A DNA stretch of 64,000 nucleotides from positions 976,130-1,040,129 of the forward strand of contig NC_009418.2 of assembly GCF_000002875.2 (NCBI RefSeq). The letters run 5' to 3'. A program made the translations under genes and the position numbers. The notes beneath the pieces were generated by a model that was not told the origin of the DNA, did not search any database, and saw nothing but the letters and a program-made list of their open reading frames with translations. Below are positions 23,774 through 35,504 of the stretch, piece after piece. Position 1 is the stretch's first letter, and the number at the start of each line of letters is the position of its first letter. The DNA is from Leishmania infantum JPCM5 (taxonomy: Eukaryota; Euglenozoa; Kinetoplastea; Trypanosomatida; Trypanosomatidae).

Positions 23774-25612
23774 GCCGGCACGGGCAGCGTGCCGTCCGCG
23801 TCGCGGGCCTCCACCGTTGCGTTGCGCCTCGCGCGGAAGGCGGCCACCTCCTTCGCAAGCCTCTCCGCCTCCGCCCTCTGCTCCTCCAGCTCCGCCACCA
23901 GCTGCTCCACGGCCGCGTCCTTGCCCAGGTACTCCTCCAGCGTCACAGCGTACAGCGGCTCGTCGGCGATCTGCTGCGGCTCCAGCGCGCGCTCCGCCGC
24001 CTCGCCCGCGGGCACAGGCCTTGCCGGCACGGGCAGCGTGCCGTCCGCGTCGCGGGCCTCCAGCGCCGCGTTGCGCCTCGCGCGGAAGGCGGCCACCTCC
24101 TTCGCAAGCCTCTCCGCCTCCGCCCTCTGCTCCTCCAGCTCCGCCACCAGCTGCTCCACGGCCGCGTCCTTGCCCAGGTACTCCTCCAGCGTCACAGCGT
24201 ACAGCGGCTCGTCGGCGATCTGCTGCGGCTCCAGCGCGCGCTCCGCCGCCTCGCCCGCGGGCACCGGCCTTGCCGGCATGGGCAGCGTGCCGTCCGCGTC
24301 GCGGGCCTCCAGCGCCGCGTTGCGCCTCGCGCGGAAGGCGGCCACCTCCTTCGCAAGCCTCTCCGCCTCCGCCCTCTGCTCCTCCAGCTCCGCCGCCAGC
24401 TGCTCCACGGCCGCGTCCTTGCCCAGGTACTCCTCCAGCGTCACAGCGTACAGCGGCTCGTCGGCGATCTGCTGCGGCTCCAGCGCGCGCTCCGCCGCCT
24501 CGCCCGCGGGCACAGGCCTTGCCGGCACGGGCAGCGTGCCGTCCGCGTCGCGGGCCTCCAGCGCCGCGTTGCGCCTCGCGCGGAAGGCGGCCACCTCCTT
24601 CGCAAGCCTCTCCGCCTCCGCCCTCTGCTCCTCCAGCTCCGCCGCCAGCTGCTCCACGGCCGCGTCCTTGCCCAGGTACTCCTCCAGCGTCACAGCGTAC
24701 AGCGGCTCGTCGGCGATCTGCTGCGGCTCCAGCGCGCGCTCCGCCGCCTCGCCCGCGGGCACCGGCCTTGCCGGCACGGGCAGCGTGCCGTCCGCGTCGC
24801 GGGCCTCCAGCGCCGCGTTGCGCCTCGCGCGGAAGGCGGCCACCTCCTTCGCAAGCCTCTCCGCCTCCGCCCTCTGCTCCTCCAGCTCCGCCGCCAGCTG
24901 CTCCACGGCCGCGTCCTTGCCCAGGTACTCCTCCAGCGTCACAGCGTACAGCGGCTCGTCGGCGATCTGCTGCGGCTCCAGCGCGCGCTCCGCCGCCTCG
25001 CCCGCGGGCACAGGCCTTGCCGGCACGGGCAGCGTGCCGTCCGCGTCGCGGGCCTCCAGCGCCGCGTTGCGCCTCGCGCGGAAGGCGGCCACCTCCTTCG
25101 CAAGCCTCTCCGCCTCCGCCCTCTGCTCCTCCAGCTCCGCCACCAGCTGCTCCACGGCCGCCTCCTTGCCCAGGTACTCCTCCAGCGTCACAGCGTACAG
25201 CGGCTCGTCGGCGATCTGCTGCGGCTCCAGCGCGCGCTCCGCCGCCTCGCCCGCGGGCACAGGCCTTGCCGGCACGGGCAGCGTGCCGTCCGCGTCGCGG
25301 GCCTCCAGCGCCGCGTTGCGCCTCGCGCGGAAGGCGGCCACCTCCTTCGCAAGCCTCTCCGCCTCCGCCCTCTGCTCCTCCAGCTCCGCCGCCAGCTGCT
25401 CCACGGCCGCGTCCTTGCCCAGGTACTCCTCCAGCGTCACAGCGTACAGCGGCTCGTCGGCGATCTGCTGCGGCTCCAGCGCGCGCTCCGCCGCCTCGCC
25501 CGCGGGCACAGGCCTTGCCGGCACGGGCAGCGTGCCGTCCGCGTCGCGGGCCTCCAGCGCCGCGTTGCGCCTCGCGCGGAAGGCGGCCACCTCCTTCGCA
25601 AGCCTCTCCGCC
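23774..25612 (-). repeat. 249-bp tandem repeat array (83-residue module)
   Basis: The marker sequence at the module junction ends at 23,940, 24,189, 24,438, 24,687, 24,936, 25,185 and 25,434, an exact 249-bp period. About 7.5 units are visible and the array runs into the gap. Units differ at only a handful of positions (Ala/Val in EQLAAELEE, Asp/Glu in YLGKD, Val/Met in LPVP, and a silent C/A). The array preserves the reading frame and encodes alternating coiled coil and a Pro-rich linker. Confidence 0.95.
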
Positions 25613-28600
25613 TCCGCCCGCTCCTCGTGCAGTTTCTCAGCAACCCTGGCGGCATCCTCCTCCTTAGCGGCGAGTGCGAGCTGAAGGTCGCTGATCGCGT
25701 CCTTGGCCTCATCAAGCCCATCCTTTGGCGCCAACCGCTTCGCATACAGGGCCCACACGTTGGGATAGTGGTATTCCTCCACAAGCTTCGCAATATCGTC
25801 GCAGCTGATGTCACTGTTGTGCGTCACACTCACGCTCGCTTGCAGACTCCCCAGCGCAAACGCGATCTCAGAGAGGTCATCGCGACAGACGCGGCATGCA
25901 GCGCACACATCCGTCACAAATGCGTCGTGAAGCGCGTGCGGCTTCGTCTCCACAACAGCGCCCCACTCCTCGCCCTCAAACACCTTCGTGTGACGCGAAG
26001 TAGTCTGCGGCTTCGCCTTATCGCTGTTGTTAGCGCGCACGTCGTGCTTCTCGAGGTCAGCAACCGCGGCATCCTTCATCTCACACACAGCCCTCAGTGC
26101 AGCGTTCTCACCTTTCACTGCCTTCAACTCAGCCAACACATCCAGCAGCTCAGACTCCAGAGCAGCAGCATTGTCCTCAATCGCCGCTACACCGCGCGCA
26201 GCATCCTCGCGAGCCTGCTCCAGCTCCTCCAGCGTCACAGCGTACAGCGGCTCGTCGGCGATCTGCTGCGGCTCCAGCGCGCGCTCCGCCGCCTCGCCCG
26301 CGGGCACAGGCCTTGCCGGCACGGGCAGCGTGCCGTCCGCGTCGCGGGCCTCCAGCGCCGCGTTGCGCCTCGCGCGGAAGGCGGCCACCTCCTTCGCAAG
26401 CCTCTCCGCCTCCGCCCTCTGCTCCTCCAGCTCCGCCGCCAGCTGCTCCACGGCCGCGTCCTTGCCCAGGTACTCCTCCAGCGTCACAGCGTACAGCGGC
26501 TCGTCGGCGATCTGCTGCGGCTCCAGCGCGCGCTCCGCCGCCTCGCCCGCGGGCACAGGCCTTGCCGGCACGGGCAGCGTGCCGTCCGCGTCGCGGGCCT
26601 CCAGCGCCGCGTTGCGCCTCGCGCGGAAGGCGGCCACCTCCTTCGCAAGCCTCTCCGCCTCCGCCCGCTCCTCGTGCAGTTTCTCAGCAACCCTGGCGGC
26701 ATCCTCCTCCTTAGCGGCGAGTGCGAGCTGAAGGTCGCTGATCGCGTCCTTGGCCTCATCAAGCCCATCCTTTGGCGCTAACCGCTTCGCATACAGGGCC
26801 CACACGTTGGGATAGTGGTATTCCTCCACAAGCTTCGCAATATCGTCGCAGCTGATGTCACTGTTGTGCGTCACACTCACGCTCGCTTGCAGACTCCCCA
26901 GCGCAAACGCGATCTCAGAGAGGTCATCGCGACAGACGCGGCATGCAGCGCACACATCCGTCACAAATGCGTCGTGAAGCGCGTGCGGCTTCGTCTCCAC
27001 AACAGCGCCCCACTCCTCGCCCTCAAACACCTTCGTGTGACGCGAAGTAGTCTGCGGCTTCGCCTTATCGCTGTTGTTAGCGCGCACGTCGTGCTTCTCG
27101 AGGTCAGCAACCGCGGCATCCTTCATCTCACACACAGCCCTCAGTGCAGCGTTCTCACCTTTCACTGCCTTCAACTCAGCCAACACATCCAGCAGCTCAG
27201 ACTCCAGAGCAGCAGCATTGTCCTCAATCGCCGCTACACCGCGCGCAGCATCCTCGCGAGCCTGCTCCAGCTCCTCCAGCGTCACAGCGTACAGCGGCTC
27301 GTCGGCGATCTGCTGCGGCTCCAGCGCGCGCTCCGCCGCCTCGCCCGCGGGCACAGGCCTTGCCGGCACGGGCAGCGTGCCGTCCGCGTCGCGGGCCTCC
27401 AGCGCCGCGTTCCGCCTCGCACGGAATGAGAAAAGCTCTGCCTGCTGTTGGGAGTTGATGTGATGTAGAGCTTGGGTGAGTGCTTGTGATGCTTTGAACT
27501 GGAGGAGGACGTCAATGAGTTCACATTCGAGTGCACAAAAGTTCTCAGCGGTTTGTTGGGTTTCGGCTGCAAAAGCGTCTTGTAGGGAGCGTAGCCGTTT
27601 CGCGTTTTGGGCAGACTGCTGCTCATGCATTTTCAGGAGGTGATGCATTTGTTCCGCCTTGGCTTTCTCTTCCACGAGTGCCCTTTGAGCGTTATCGGTG
27701 GCCTCTTTTTGATCCTTGTACTCTTGCATTGTAACTGCGTACTCTGCGTCTTGTGAGTCGTTGGCCGGTGGGGCAAGGTTGTAGTGGAAGCGCGCTTCTT
27801 CAGCCCGTTGCGTCTGGACGCGGCTTCTCACGAGTTCTGTCTCCTGCTGTTCTGCAAGATCCTTAAGCTTTGAGACAATATTTCGTAGCCGAGCAATCTC
27901 GGTATTCAGTGCGTCGTGATCTTTCTGAGCCTCTGACACCTGCCTCTTCAACTCGGCAGCAGATTTGTCTAGAGTGTACTGTAGTGAGCGGTTCTCGTTA
28001 TTGAGCTTGTCGAGAAGCATGAGCAAGTCACCAATTTCACTTTCGTACGCATCTTTGTCGTTGCTGAAAGTGGTGTCCGGCATGTTTTCCATGAATTCGT
28101 CGAAGTAGAGACCTTCATGCTTACCTTCTGGAATCCCGAGCGCGTGCTCAAGGCCTTCGATAGCCCTGTCGAGGCCAGTTTTCACACCCAGAGGCTCCTC
28201 ATGAAGGAGGTGCATGGATGGAAACGCGTAGCTTGCGAGCCTCTGATCAATTTCCTTTGTTGTCACGGTTTCGGGGTGACTGACAGAGAATTCAGCAGAA
28301 AGGTGCTTTCCATGTGTTGTCATTTTCGGATTCGTCACGCACTGGATCGGCACACAACATGCGAAGGCAGCCTCCGCGGCAAAGACGGATTTCGTTTCCT
28401 CTGGCTTGTGATGCAACAGGGTATCCCCATCATCCCAAGGAAATTTGATAGTATGCTCGGTCATTACCAACGCTGTGCTGCTGTCCCATGCACCCCGCAA
28501 GCTCAAAAGGTCGTGCTCTCTCAGTTTTTCAGGGAATGCAGATCCGCTCTCTCCACCATCAGAGATTCGTACAGGTTCGAATGTAGTCTTCACACGTTTC

Positions 28601-29244
28601 AGCTGCTCCTCGAGGTTGCGAATCTGATCGCGCAACTCGTTGCTTTCTATTTCCGTTGCCTCAACGGTGGCGCGGAGTTTGTGAAGCTCGCTGTTGAGCT
28701 GGCTGTGGGTATGCGTCACCGCCTTCTCAATAGACTCTACTTCCTCTGAAGAAAGCACGAGAGACGGGGTTGTCACATGCGAGATGACTCGCAGAATAGA
28801 ACTGCGGAGGATTGCTATGGAAGAAGACGCAGGGGTAAACTGTTGGCATTTCACCTGAACTGTCGACGGCCCTTTAATTATCTCCAGGTCAGCCAACAAC
28901 GAACGAGAGCGATTTCGATGCTTGCCAATCAAGACAAGGCACTCTGACAACTCCTCTGATGTTCGCTCCTTCTCCTCCTTTGAAGTTCCACAGCTCTGTG
29001 ACTCAATACGTTCTCGAATGGCAAGGAGACGATCTTGGTGGGTCTTTGCCTCAGCCTTCGAAGATGCGGCCTCACTCTCTAGCTTCGCAGTCATGGCTTT
29101 ATCCACTGGTGCTCCCATCCACTGGCTGATTACGCACACACGGTCATCAGAGTGAGTAACAGCCCCAACACCCCATAGCCACTTTCTTTTAGCGTCCAGA
29201 AACTCATAGCAGACAACAGACCCCTCCAAAGGTAAATGGGCCAT
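23774..29244 (-). CDS. 5' part of giant repetitive coiled-coil protein with FAZ1-like domains
   Basis: At least 1,820 residues are visible before the gap. In order: a small N-terminal region with alternating beta-like and aromatic residues (EGSVVCYEFLDAKRKWLWGVG, about 6-45); coiled coil; a divergent copy of the FAZ1-like domain (about 262-368); more coiled coil; then two long 349-residue units, each with an intact FAZ1-like domain (about 737-828 and 1,086-1,177); then a run of 83-residue modules (YLGKDAAVEQLAAELEEQ...ADEPLYAVTLEE) into the gap. The start at 29,244 is the first ATG in the frame and lies about 12 nt after a pyrimidine tract plus AG. The architecture suggests a long filamentous cytoskeletal protein, perhaps of the flagellum attachment zone; this is inference, since repetitive coiled-coil proteins are hard to assign by eye. 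Tandem-repeat proteins of Leishmania are often strong B-cell antigens. Confidence 0.85.
25190..27283 (-). repeat. 1,047-bp direct duplication (349-residue higher-order unit)
   Basis: The junction sequence CCTGCTCCAG occurs at 26,214 and again at 27,261, a period of 1,047 bp. Each copy contains a coiled-coil spacer, a Lys/Ser-rich linker, the FAZ1-like domain, and two of the 83-residue-type modules. The copies look almost identical at the nucleotide level; one visible difference is C/T in the GGCGC(C/T)AACC context near 25,731 and 26,779. A third, partly missing copy spans the gap and 23,440-23,672. Boundaries are approximate because the ends merge into the 249-bp array. Confidence 0.88.
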
Positions 29245-29255
29245 CGTCGCTGGGT

Positions 29256-29257
29256 CT
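29256..29257 (-). promoter_or_regulatory. Predicted trans-splice acceptor of giant repeat gene
   Basis: On the minus strand, a T/C-rich stretch (about 29,260-29,283, with TTTTCTTTATC) ends in CTGTAG, about 12 nt before the ATG at 29,244. This would be the first splice acceptor of the leftward cluster within the window. Confidence 0.45.
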
Positions 29258-32119
29258 ACAGAGAGTCCAGATAAAGAAAACTGACTATGGAATGATAATT
29301 CGTTCACGAAAAAGACAAGAGCGTTTGCGATAACTCGCGTTTCCCGTGCAAGCAGGCTTCGATAGTTCCGATCAAAGCACACGCGTTTCAGAAACACACC
29401 AGAAACAACCCACTTCTAAAAGTTCCGTCTATCGCGCGCGAGTCCCACTAAAAAGTAGACGTCTCACAAGTTTCAAAAAAAAAAGCACTCTACGTTTCGA
29501 CTCCTACACACTGTTTGTGACTTGTTGAGAGTTACTGATCACCGACAACGCTTTTTATTGTTGGACGACTCGAAGCAGCAGACTTTTGGTTTGGTAAACA
29601 ATGGGAGCTAAAACACAAATAGTAGCTTGGTACAAAAAGGCGAATGACAAAAAAAAGACTAAAGAGAGATAATGGTGAAACAAGCAAACAAGCTACGAAA
29701 AAAAAAAGAAAAACGATGTTGGAAGACGGTTTACACGAGTGCAACCGTGATAGAGGCTCAGAAACGAGGCAAGGCTCTAGCAGTGTACCAATTTCAGACA
29801 AAAAAAAACTGTACTTCTGAGTCGGCTGAGTGGATTTTTGTGAGTAGGCGTATCCTAGTAGCGCGGAGAAGTGTCATAGAGAGACTCGAACATAAACGAT
29901 TGAGAAAACATGCACAGACGCACACTATCGCTACGTTTAGTTTGTGGGTGTGAGGGAAAGAGAAGTGTGAACCGAATGTGGGGAGAACAGAGAAGAAAGC
30001 GAAAAAGGTGATGAAGTAGAGTGCATAGACTGAGCCTTGAGAGGGTTCGATTTTCGACATGAATGTCATGGATTCCTATTCAAAAGCAGAGCGCTCGGTT
30101 CCGTTATATAGCAACGGAGTATTCGAAGACACACATCGAAGCATTTATTCTCTAATGCGGAAATAGACCCCCTGTGGTGTCACAGTTTTAGCCTACCTTC
30201 GCAAAGCAAAAAAAAACGAGTTGATGGTTTCTCTGTGTCTGAACGAACTACCTCATGTGCTTTCCTAAGCGGACGAGCCAAAGGTAGACTTCATTTTCCT
30301 GCTTTGGTCAAGAAAAGTGTGAAAGGAATAGCACGAGGCAAAGAGAGCCTTGCAGGCCTTGTCCTCCCATAGGATGTCTTTTCAGAGGGGCACAGGATCC
30401 TCTCTGAGTGCTTCAGAGAGAATGGACAAAGAGAAATGTTCATTTGAGTGCCCTCATCTCGCTCAAGGCCGCTGTGATCAAGGAACTGACTCTTGAGAAA
30501 TAATGCACCATTTCACTAACTACCGTTGCGAGAATATGCCTGTATTCACACCCTCCGATGTGAGCGCTGAGGGTCCCTGCAATATCCGATCGACTCACGG
30601 ATGCATAGTGCAGCTGAGTAGCTCGTTTGGAGGAGACGATGGCAACCTACCCCCTAGCATGTCGAAACTCTCATTTGCAAGTAGCGTCTCGCGGGCATCT
30701 TTGCATTTGAGAGTTGTGTGCATATCTCAACTTCATCGACACCACGTTGGCAGCCCCTGAAGTTAAGTCTGCAGGTTTTGGGGTCTGAAAAGACGACTAC
30801 TTCAACGACGTGCTCACCGTATCTTCAACCGGACGTTGTGGCAAGTAGAGGCTCCTCCATCGACTCCTTCACGGGTCCCATGTGCTGAGGCACTTGCAGA
30901 CTTTTTGAGCGTGCAGTCCTGTGGTAAGCCTTCACAAAAAAAGTCGAGAAGACAATTCGGGCTGAATAAGATCAAACGTGAAGTGTCGAATAAGCACCCA
31001 TTTCACTGCTTGGGCAACAGGGTCTCGGGCTTAGGTGAGCCATTTGTCATCATTCTTCTGAGAAAAAACAAGAGCGAAGAGACGAGATTTTGTGGGGTTG
31101 TTGAGGGCAGTTTCAGTGGTTCGCGGCTAGCCTATGGAACAGACTCACGGCACATTCGCGGAATCGTCGGCGTGAGGTGCAAAATCCGTAAAACCGCCGA
31201 GCAAATCCCGAAAAACGCAGCAGTGGGATTGAAGCGGGTTAAAAACAGTAGGCGCATTTGCAGTTGGGTATGCAAGCAGCAGATGCAAATCATAAACTCG
31301 GTTGTCCTGGCACTTACAATCAAGGTGCCCACACATGAAAAAAATCTTGTCCTCTAAATTAGCCGGCGGTTTCAGATAGACACGACAGCACCAGCAGGTG
31401 GCATGAAGAAACGCGAAAAGGACTCACTTACAAGCTCAAGTCTGTCTGGTTCCCTTCTCATCAAGGCTCACTGCAGATCGCAAGATCGAACCAGTGAGCA
31501 TGCAAGAGAGGAACTTTAACAACACATGAGGTTGCTTTACGCGGCCATAGGGAAGCGGCAGCACAGGCCTTCAATCAGCGCATTCCATGAAAGATGCAGG
31601 GCTTGTTGGCATCGCACTTGCCTCACTTTCATTTGCCTGAAACATCTCCGCTGGTCTTTTCGACTGCTGTAGATTGCTACCCAGCTCTTACTGGAAAGTG
31701 AAACAACTGCATCACTTTGCAGCCTCTCAAGAGTAGTATTCTCGTTTTTGCTCAAGTGTATATGAGCAAGAAAACCAGGAGTGGAAACGGGTAGCGGTGC
31801 AGCTGTGGCACTTGCAAATTTTACTTTTCTTGGCTGTCAGTGCCCGATATTTCACGGGCAGTGCGCAGATGAATGCAATAAGGAGGCAACATCCTGCACT
31901 AATGCAAGAGCACAGTTGTATCTATGCAAATATGTACATTTAGGAAGGCATATTTTTCACGCTTATTACCTTTGTGAGGCAGAGAGCAAAGCTGAAAGTT
32001 TCAACTCAAATGAGAACCTGCATTTTATCGGTACTGAGCGTCATTTTTTCCGAGTTCTTTTTTGCTTTGCTCACAACGCTGCGACGAGAAACTCCCTTCA
32101 TTGCGATATCCACCTCTTC

Positions 32120-32640
32120 GTGAAATGACGACCAGAGGATAGTACCGATCGATGCCTTCGAACTCAAGGGCCGATGCTGCATACGGCTGCCCTTGCACAG
32201 ATTCCGCAGCGCCAGCTTGCCCATCCGAGCATGGGCTGTGCCTCGAACTCTGCCTACCTTCCCCACTGAGCAGGTTGCCACCCTTGATGCATCGGTCGAG
32301 GTTGCTTAAACTTCCCACAACCAGGAGGCAGTGATAACCGGGTCGGATGCGTCTGAGTCACGCTAGCACCCTACCTACTCATAGGGATGGCACAAGCGTG
32401 GTGACTGACGCAGGTCGCTCCGACCCCACTACATCCAGGACCTCACCGCCGGCACCAGCAGCGATGCATCTCTCTGGCGTGCCCGCGTCGTAGGCGCCCG
32501 ACCCTGACACCACTATAAGAGGTTCTGAATTGCCACGGGTAGGAGGTTCGCTAGCTAACCCACTGAATGGGTTCTGGAGCGAGATACCGCGCGTCGAGGT
32601 GTCCCTCTTCGTCAAGGTTGCAAGTGAGAAGACTTGTATA
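32120..32640 (-). mobile_element. Possible degenerate SIDER-type retroposon remnant
   Basis: Read on the minus strand, this segment contains word patterns remembered from Leishmania SIDER elements, the short degenerate relatives of ingi/L1Tc retroposons: GGTTATCACTGCCTCCTGG, CTGCTCAGTGGGGAAGG, ATGCTCGGATGGGCAAGC and GTGCCATCCCTATGAGTAGG. It is non-coding and of moderate GC, unlike the AT-richer surroundings. The assignment rests on recall, not alignment, and the ends are uncertain; no clear poly(A) tail or target-site duplication is seen. SIDERs are mostly known from 3' UTRs, so a copy inside a strand-switch region would be less usual. Confidence 0.4.
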
Positions 32641-35502
32641 AATGCCTTTTCTGGCGAGGTTCTTAATACTGTTCACCCACATAGTCCGCGACATTGGCGG
32701 GCGCCGCAGTACGCTGCATTTGTTTGTATTCATCTAGACGCTATGTATTGCACTGTTAGGCGTTTGAAAGCAACTGACCGTGTCGCTTTAGCCAGTGCAG
32801 ACAATATGCTCCCCCCCCGGTGCTCCAAGAGCAACCTTACGGACGGCACCCCTCTAAATCACTTCTCTTCTTTTTGTGAAGGGACCTGGGCCGAATCCGC
32901 TCTTCAAGGTTGACGGCTTCTTTAAGCATTCAAGAATCAAATACTGAACGGCCCAAGCACGCTTGTCCCACCCGTGATGATAAACGAACGTGGAAAGCCT
33001 CACACTGTTTGCGCACCCAGCAGGTTGTCAATTTGCACATGCGATAGTGAGGCTACTCGCCTCTTCTTGATTGCAACTTCCGTGCAGCGCCCATTTTCAC
33101 TCGACAAAGTACTGAGAAGAATGAAACTAGCCTGCGAGACTGCCCGCACATTATTAAACTCTGTCAGCTTCAGAGTAAAAGTTGAGCTTGCGTATGAAAG
33201 GACGTTGGCAACCATTGGCTTTCTAGATGTCAAACAGAGGTAGGCGGTCGGGCAACAGTGCCTCACGCACCCAGTGGCAGTTAGGTTTTGTTACATCAAG
33301 TAAACCCACCACTGCTGTTTACCCAAGACACGAATTCTGGCACACATTTCTTCACCACATGGTAAGTGGGACACATTTTTCAGGTTACTCTCCACTGCAA
33401 ATGGAAACCGAGTTTGCTCCTCTTAGCCCGCATCTTTTGCGAGCGTTTTTTTTTTTGCAGTCGCTGCTGCTGTTCACTTTTTCCTTGGTTCCCTTTCGCC
33501 AGCCCTCAAAGAGGGCAACCGTGCTGAAGGAAGCTCTAACGGTTGCCATGAGCCATACCTGCGCCTGCGGTTTTAACCGCTACAGTACTTCATACTTGCC
33601 GTATCTTGCTAACCTATTAGTGATGCTGGTCTTTCTTCCAGTAAATGACTTCTGGCGCCGAAAGAATGAAAAGCGGTGGTCAGCTGTTAGCTATTTTTGC
33701 CGCTACGGTATACGGTGCCCCAATATGGTGATGCTGCACTTTCTTTTTCCTGTTATCAACCTGTGCCCTTCGGGCATCACCTTTGATCCCTAATCTTCGC
33801 TAGCCATGCTCTGCAAAGGTGTATATAACCGTGCACATGGAAAGAGTAACACTTGGTCGCCGCTCTTATACCTCTCAGCGTTTGCAAAGCGTCTAATGCG
33901 CTGCTTCTAGGAGGCTGTTTTCTGAGTCAAGATGATCAACGTGTGCACATAGCAAGAAGCACCCTCGGACTAGTATCCTTTCTCTCACCGCTTAGTTTAT
34001 CTCTGATTAGGTTGCGTTTTGCCGTAGCGTAAATTAGCAGACCAAGTACTGGGGCTATAAATCCCGCAATGACATTTTGGAGCAGAATCACAAGGTCTGT
34101 TAATGGCGTTAACTCAAGTATACGAATTGCGAGACACCAGGGCAGCTTCTCGAAGTGCAAGATCGGCGACTCTTGGACTTCAGCGTCACTCCTTTTTGGT
34201 TACTGTAAACTGTGAAGACGTGAGAGAAAGCTTGAGGGGCGAATCACTCGATTTCCCACGTGATTTGAAATTTGCTGCGGTGAAACGCACGGATGCTCTC
34301 CTGTGATTAGCACTAAAATCGAGAGTATGCGTGCTAACTCTCTTTTCGAAGATGTGGGTCGGTTTTTCCTTTTCGGGTGTTAAGGGCAACTGGCTCACAT
34401 TCTGGAGCGATTCACCGAATGCTCCATTCGACTTTATTCGAGACTCCTAAATAAGTCTTTTTGCTGATTTGGTTGTGATGATTTTTCATCTCTACGTCTG
34501 CTTGCGTTGGCAGTGACAACGCACTACTTTGCCCGCCTAACACAGTTTAAGTGAATCTACACGAGAGGCTAGCGTCTCAAGCTACATCTAAGTTTCCCTT
34601 TTTTCCCTCTGCGAAGACAGCGCTGACGCCTACGTGGATGCGCACTTGTTTAGCCTAAGCCTCAGAAACTACCTCGACACCTTTCTTACCTTTGCAAATG
34701 TTTCTCTTTAAACGTCTTGCATGTTTTCGAGTCTGAATCTCTACTTTGTTTTTGAGCATTCTCTCTGCGCAACGGAAAGAGTGTTTCTGCGTTGTATGCC
34801 GGAAACGATTCCGTACCTCAAAAGGCACGCACGGGAGTATTTTTTTCTCCTTTCTTATTGCACTCGCACTTTGAGTGAGAATAAAAGCCTTGAATTTTAC
34901 TGAAGCGAAGACGCAACAAAAACAAGAGATGATAACAATTTACACTATTTGCGTGCACTTTGATACTGCTACAAAGGGGGTTTTTGTCATCTCCAGCTCC
35001 ATTTCGGGCAGTTTGCCCCCCTGTAACTGCGGGCGTTTGAAGTTACTCCATTCTACTTGCTCCACCTCATGGAGGGAGGACGTGGCAATTATTGCACGTT
35101 TTGTTCGAGCCTATCGCGCGCAGCTCTTCTTGTGTGGTGAGCAACCTGCTTCGCAGCTATGTTTCCCCTCTCACATACTACTATGTGCCTTTCACTGCCC
35201 TTATTTCTGAATTGCTACGATTATTACCGAGCCTCCTATTGGTAGAGTTTTCTTGCCACATTTTGTTGCTGGCCCGCACAGCATTCTTTTTTTTTTCACT
35301 CTTTTTTTCAGCAGCCGAGAAAATATACGAAACTCGTATTAGTTCGGATTTACAACTTGGCGCTATACGTAGACGTGAAAAACCATCGAAGTACTAACCC
35401 GTTTTCTGCCTGAACGGCGCCACATTGGAAGGCTCCTTTGCACGTCAGACAGAGATCTCTTATCTCATCGCTTTCAAGCGTTTCCGCTGTTGTCTGCTGT
35501 GC

Positions 35503-35504
35503 AG
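35503..35504 (+). promoter_or_regulatory. Predicted trans-splice acceptor of CC2D-like gene
   Basis: The tract TTTCCGCTGTTGTCTGCTGTGCAG ends in AG just 5 nt before the ATG at 35,510. This is the first acceptor of the rightward cluster and supports 35,510 as the start instead of the TTG-opened frame upstream. Confidence 0.5.

Noticed and set aside
22985..26781. Two very long plus-strand open frames (899 and 1,052 codons) opposite the giant repeat gene
   Set aside because: They are antisense readings of the GC-rich repeats, pass through the N run, and repeat with the same 249-bp period. Arg/Pro/Leu- or Ala/Ser-rich composition and the lack of non-repetitive domain sequence mark them as shadows.
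23774..27283. Regularly spaced repeats considered as a CRISPR-like or satellite array
   Set aside because: Units are contiguous, in frame and without unique spacers, in a eukaryotic gene; they encode protein modules.
30836..31357. 173-codon plus-strand open frame in the strand-switch region
   Set aside because: Codon usage is unlike neighbouring genes, there is no domain, and it opens without a convincing ATG context or acceptor.
33227..33793. 188-codon plus-strand open frame in the strand-switch region
   Set aside because: AT-richer codons than real genes here, no recognisable domain, no clear splice acceptor. It was considered as a small membrane protein but not supported.
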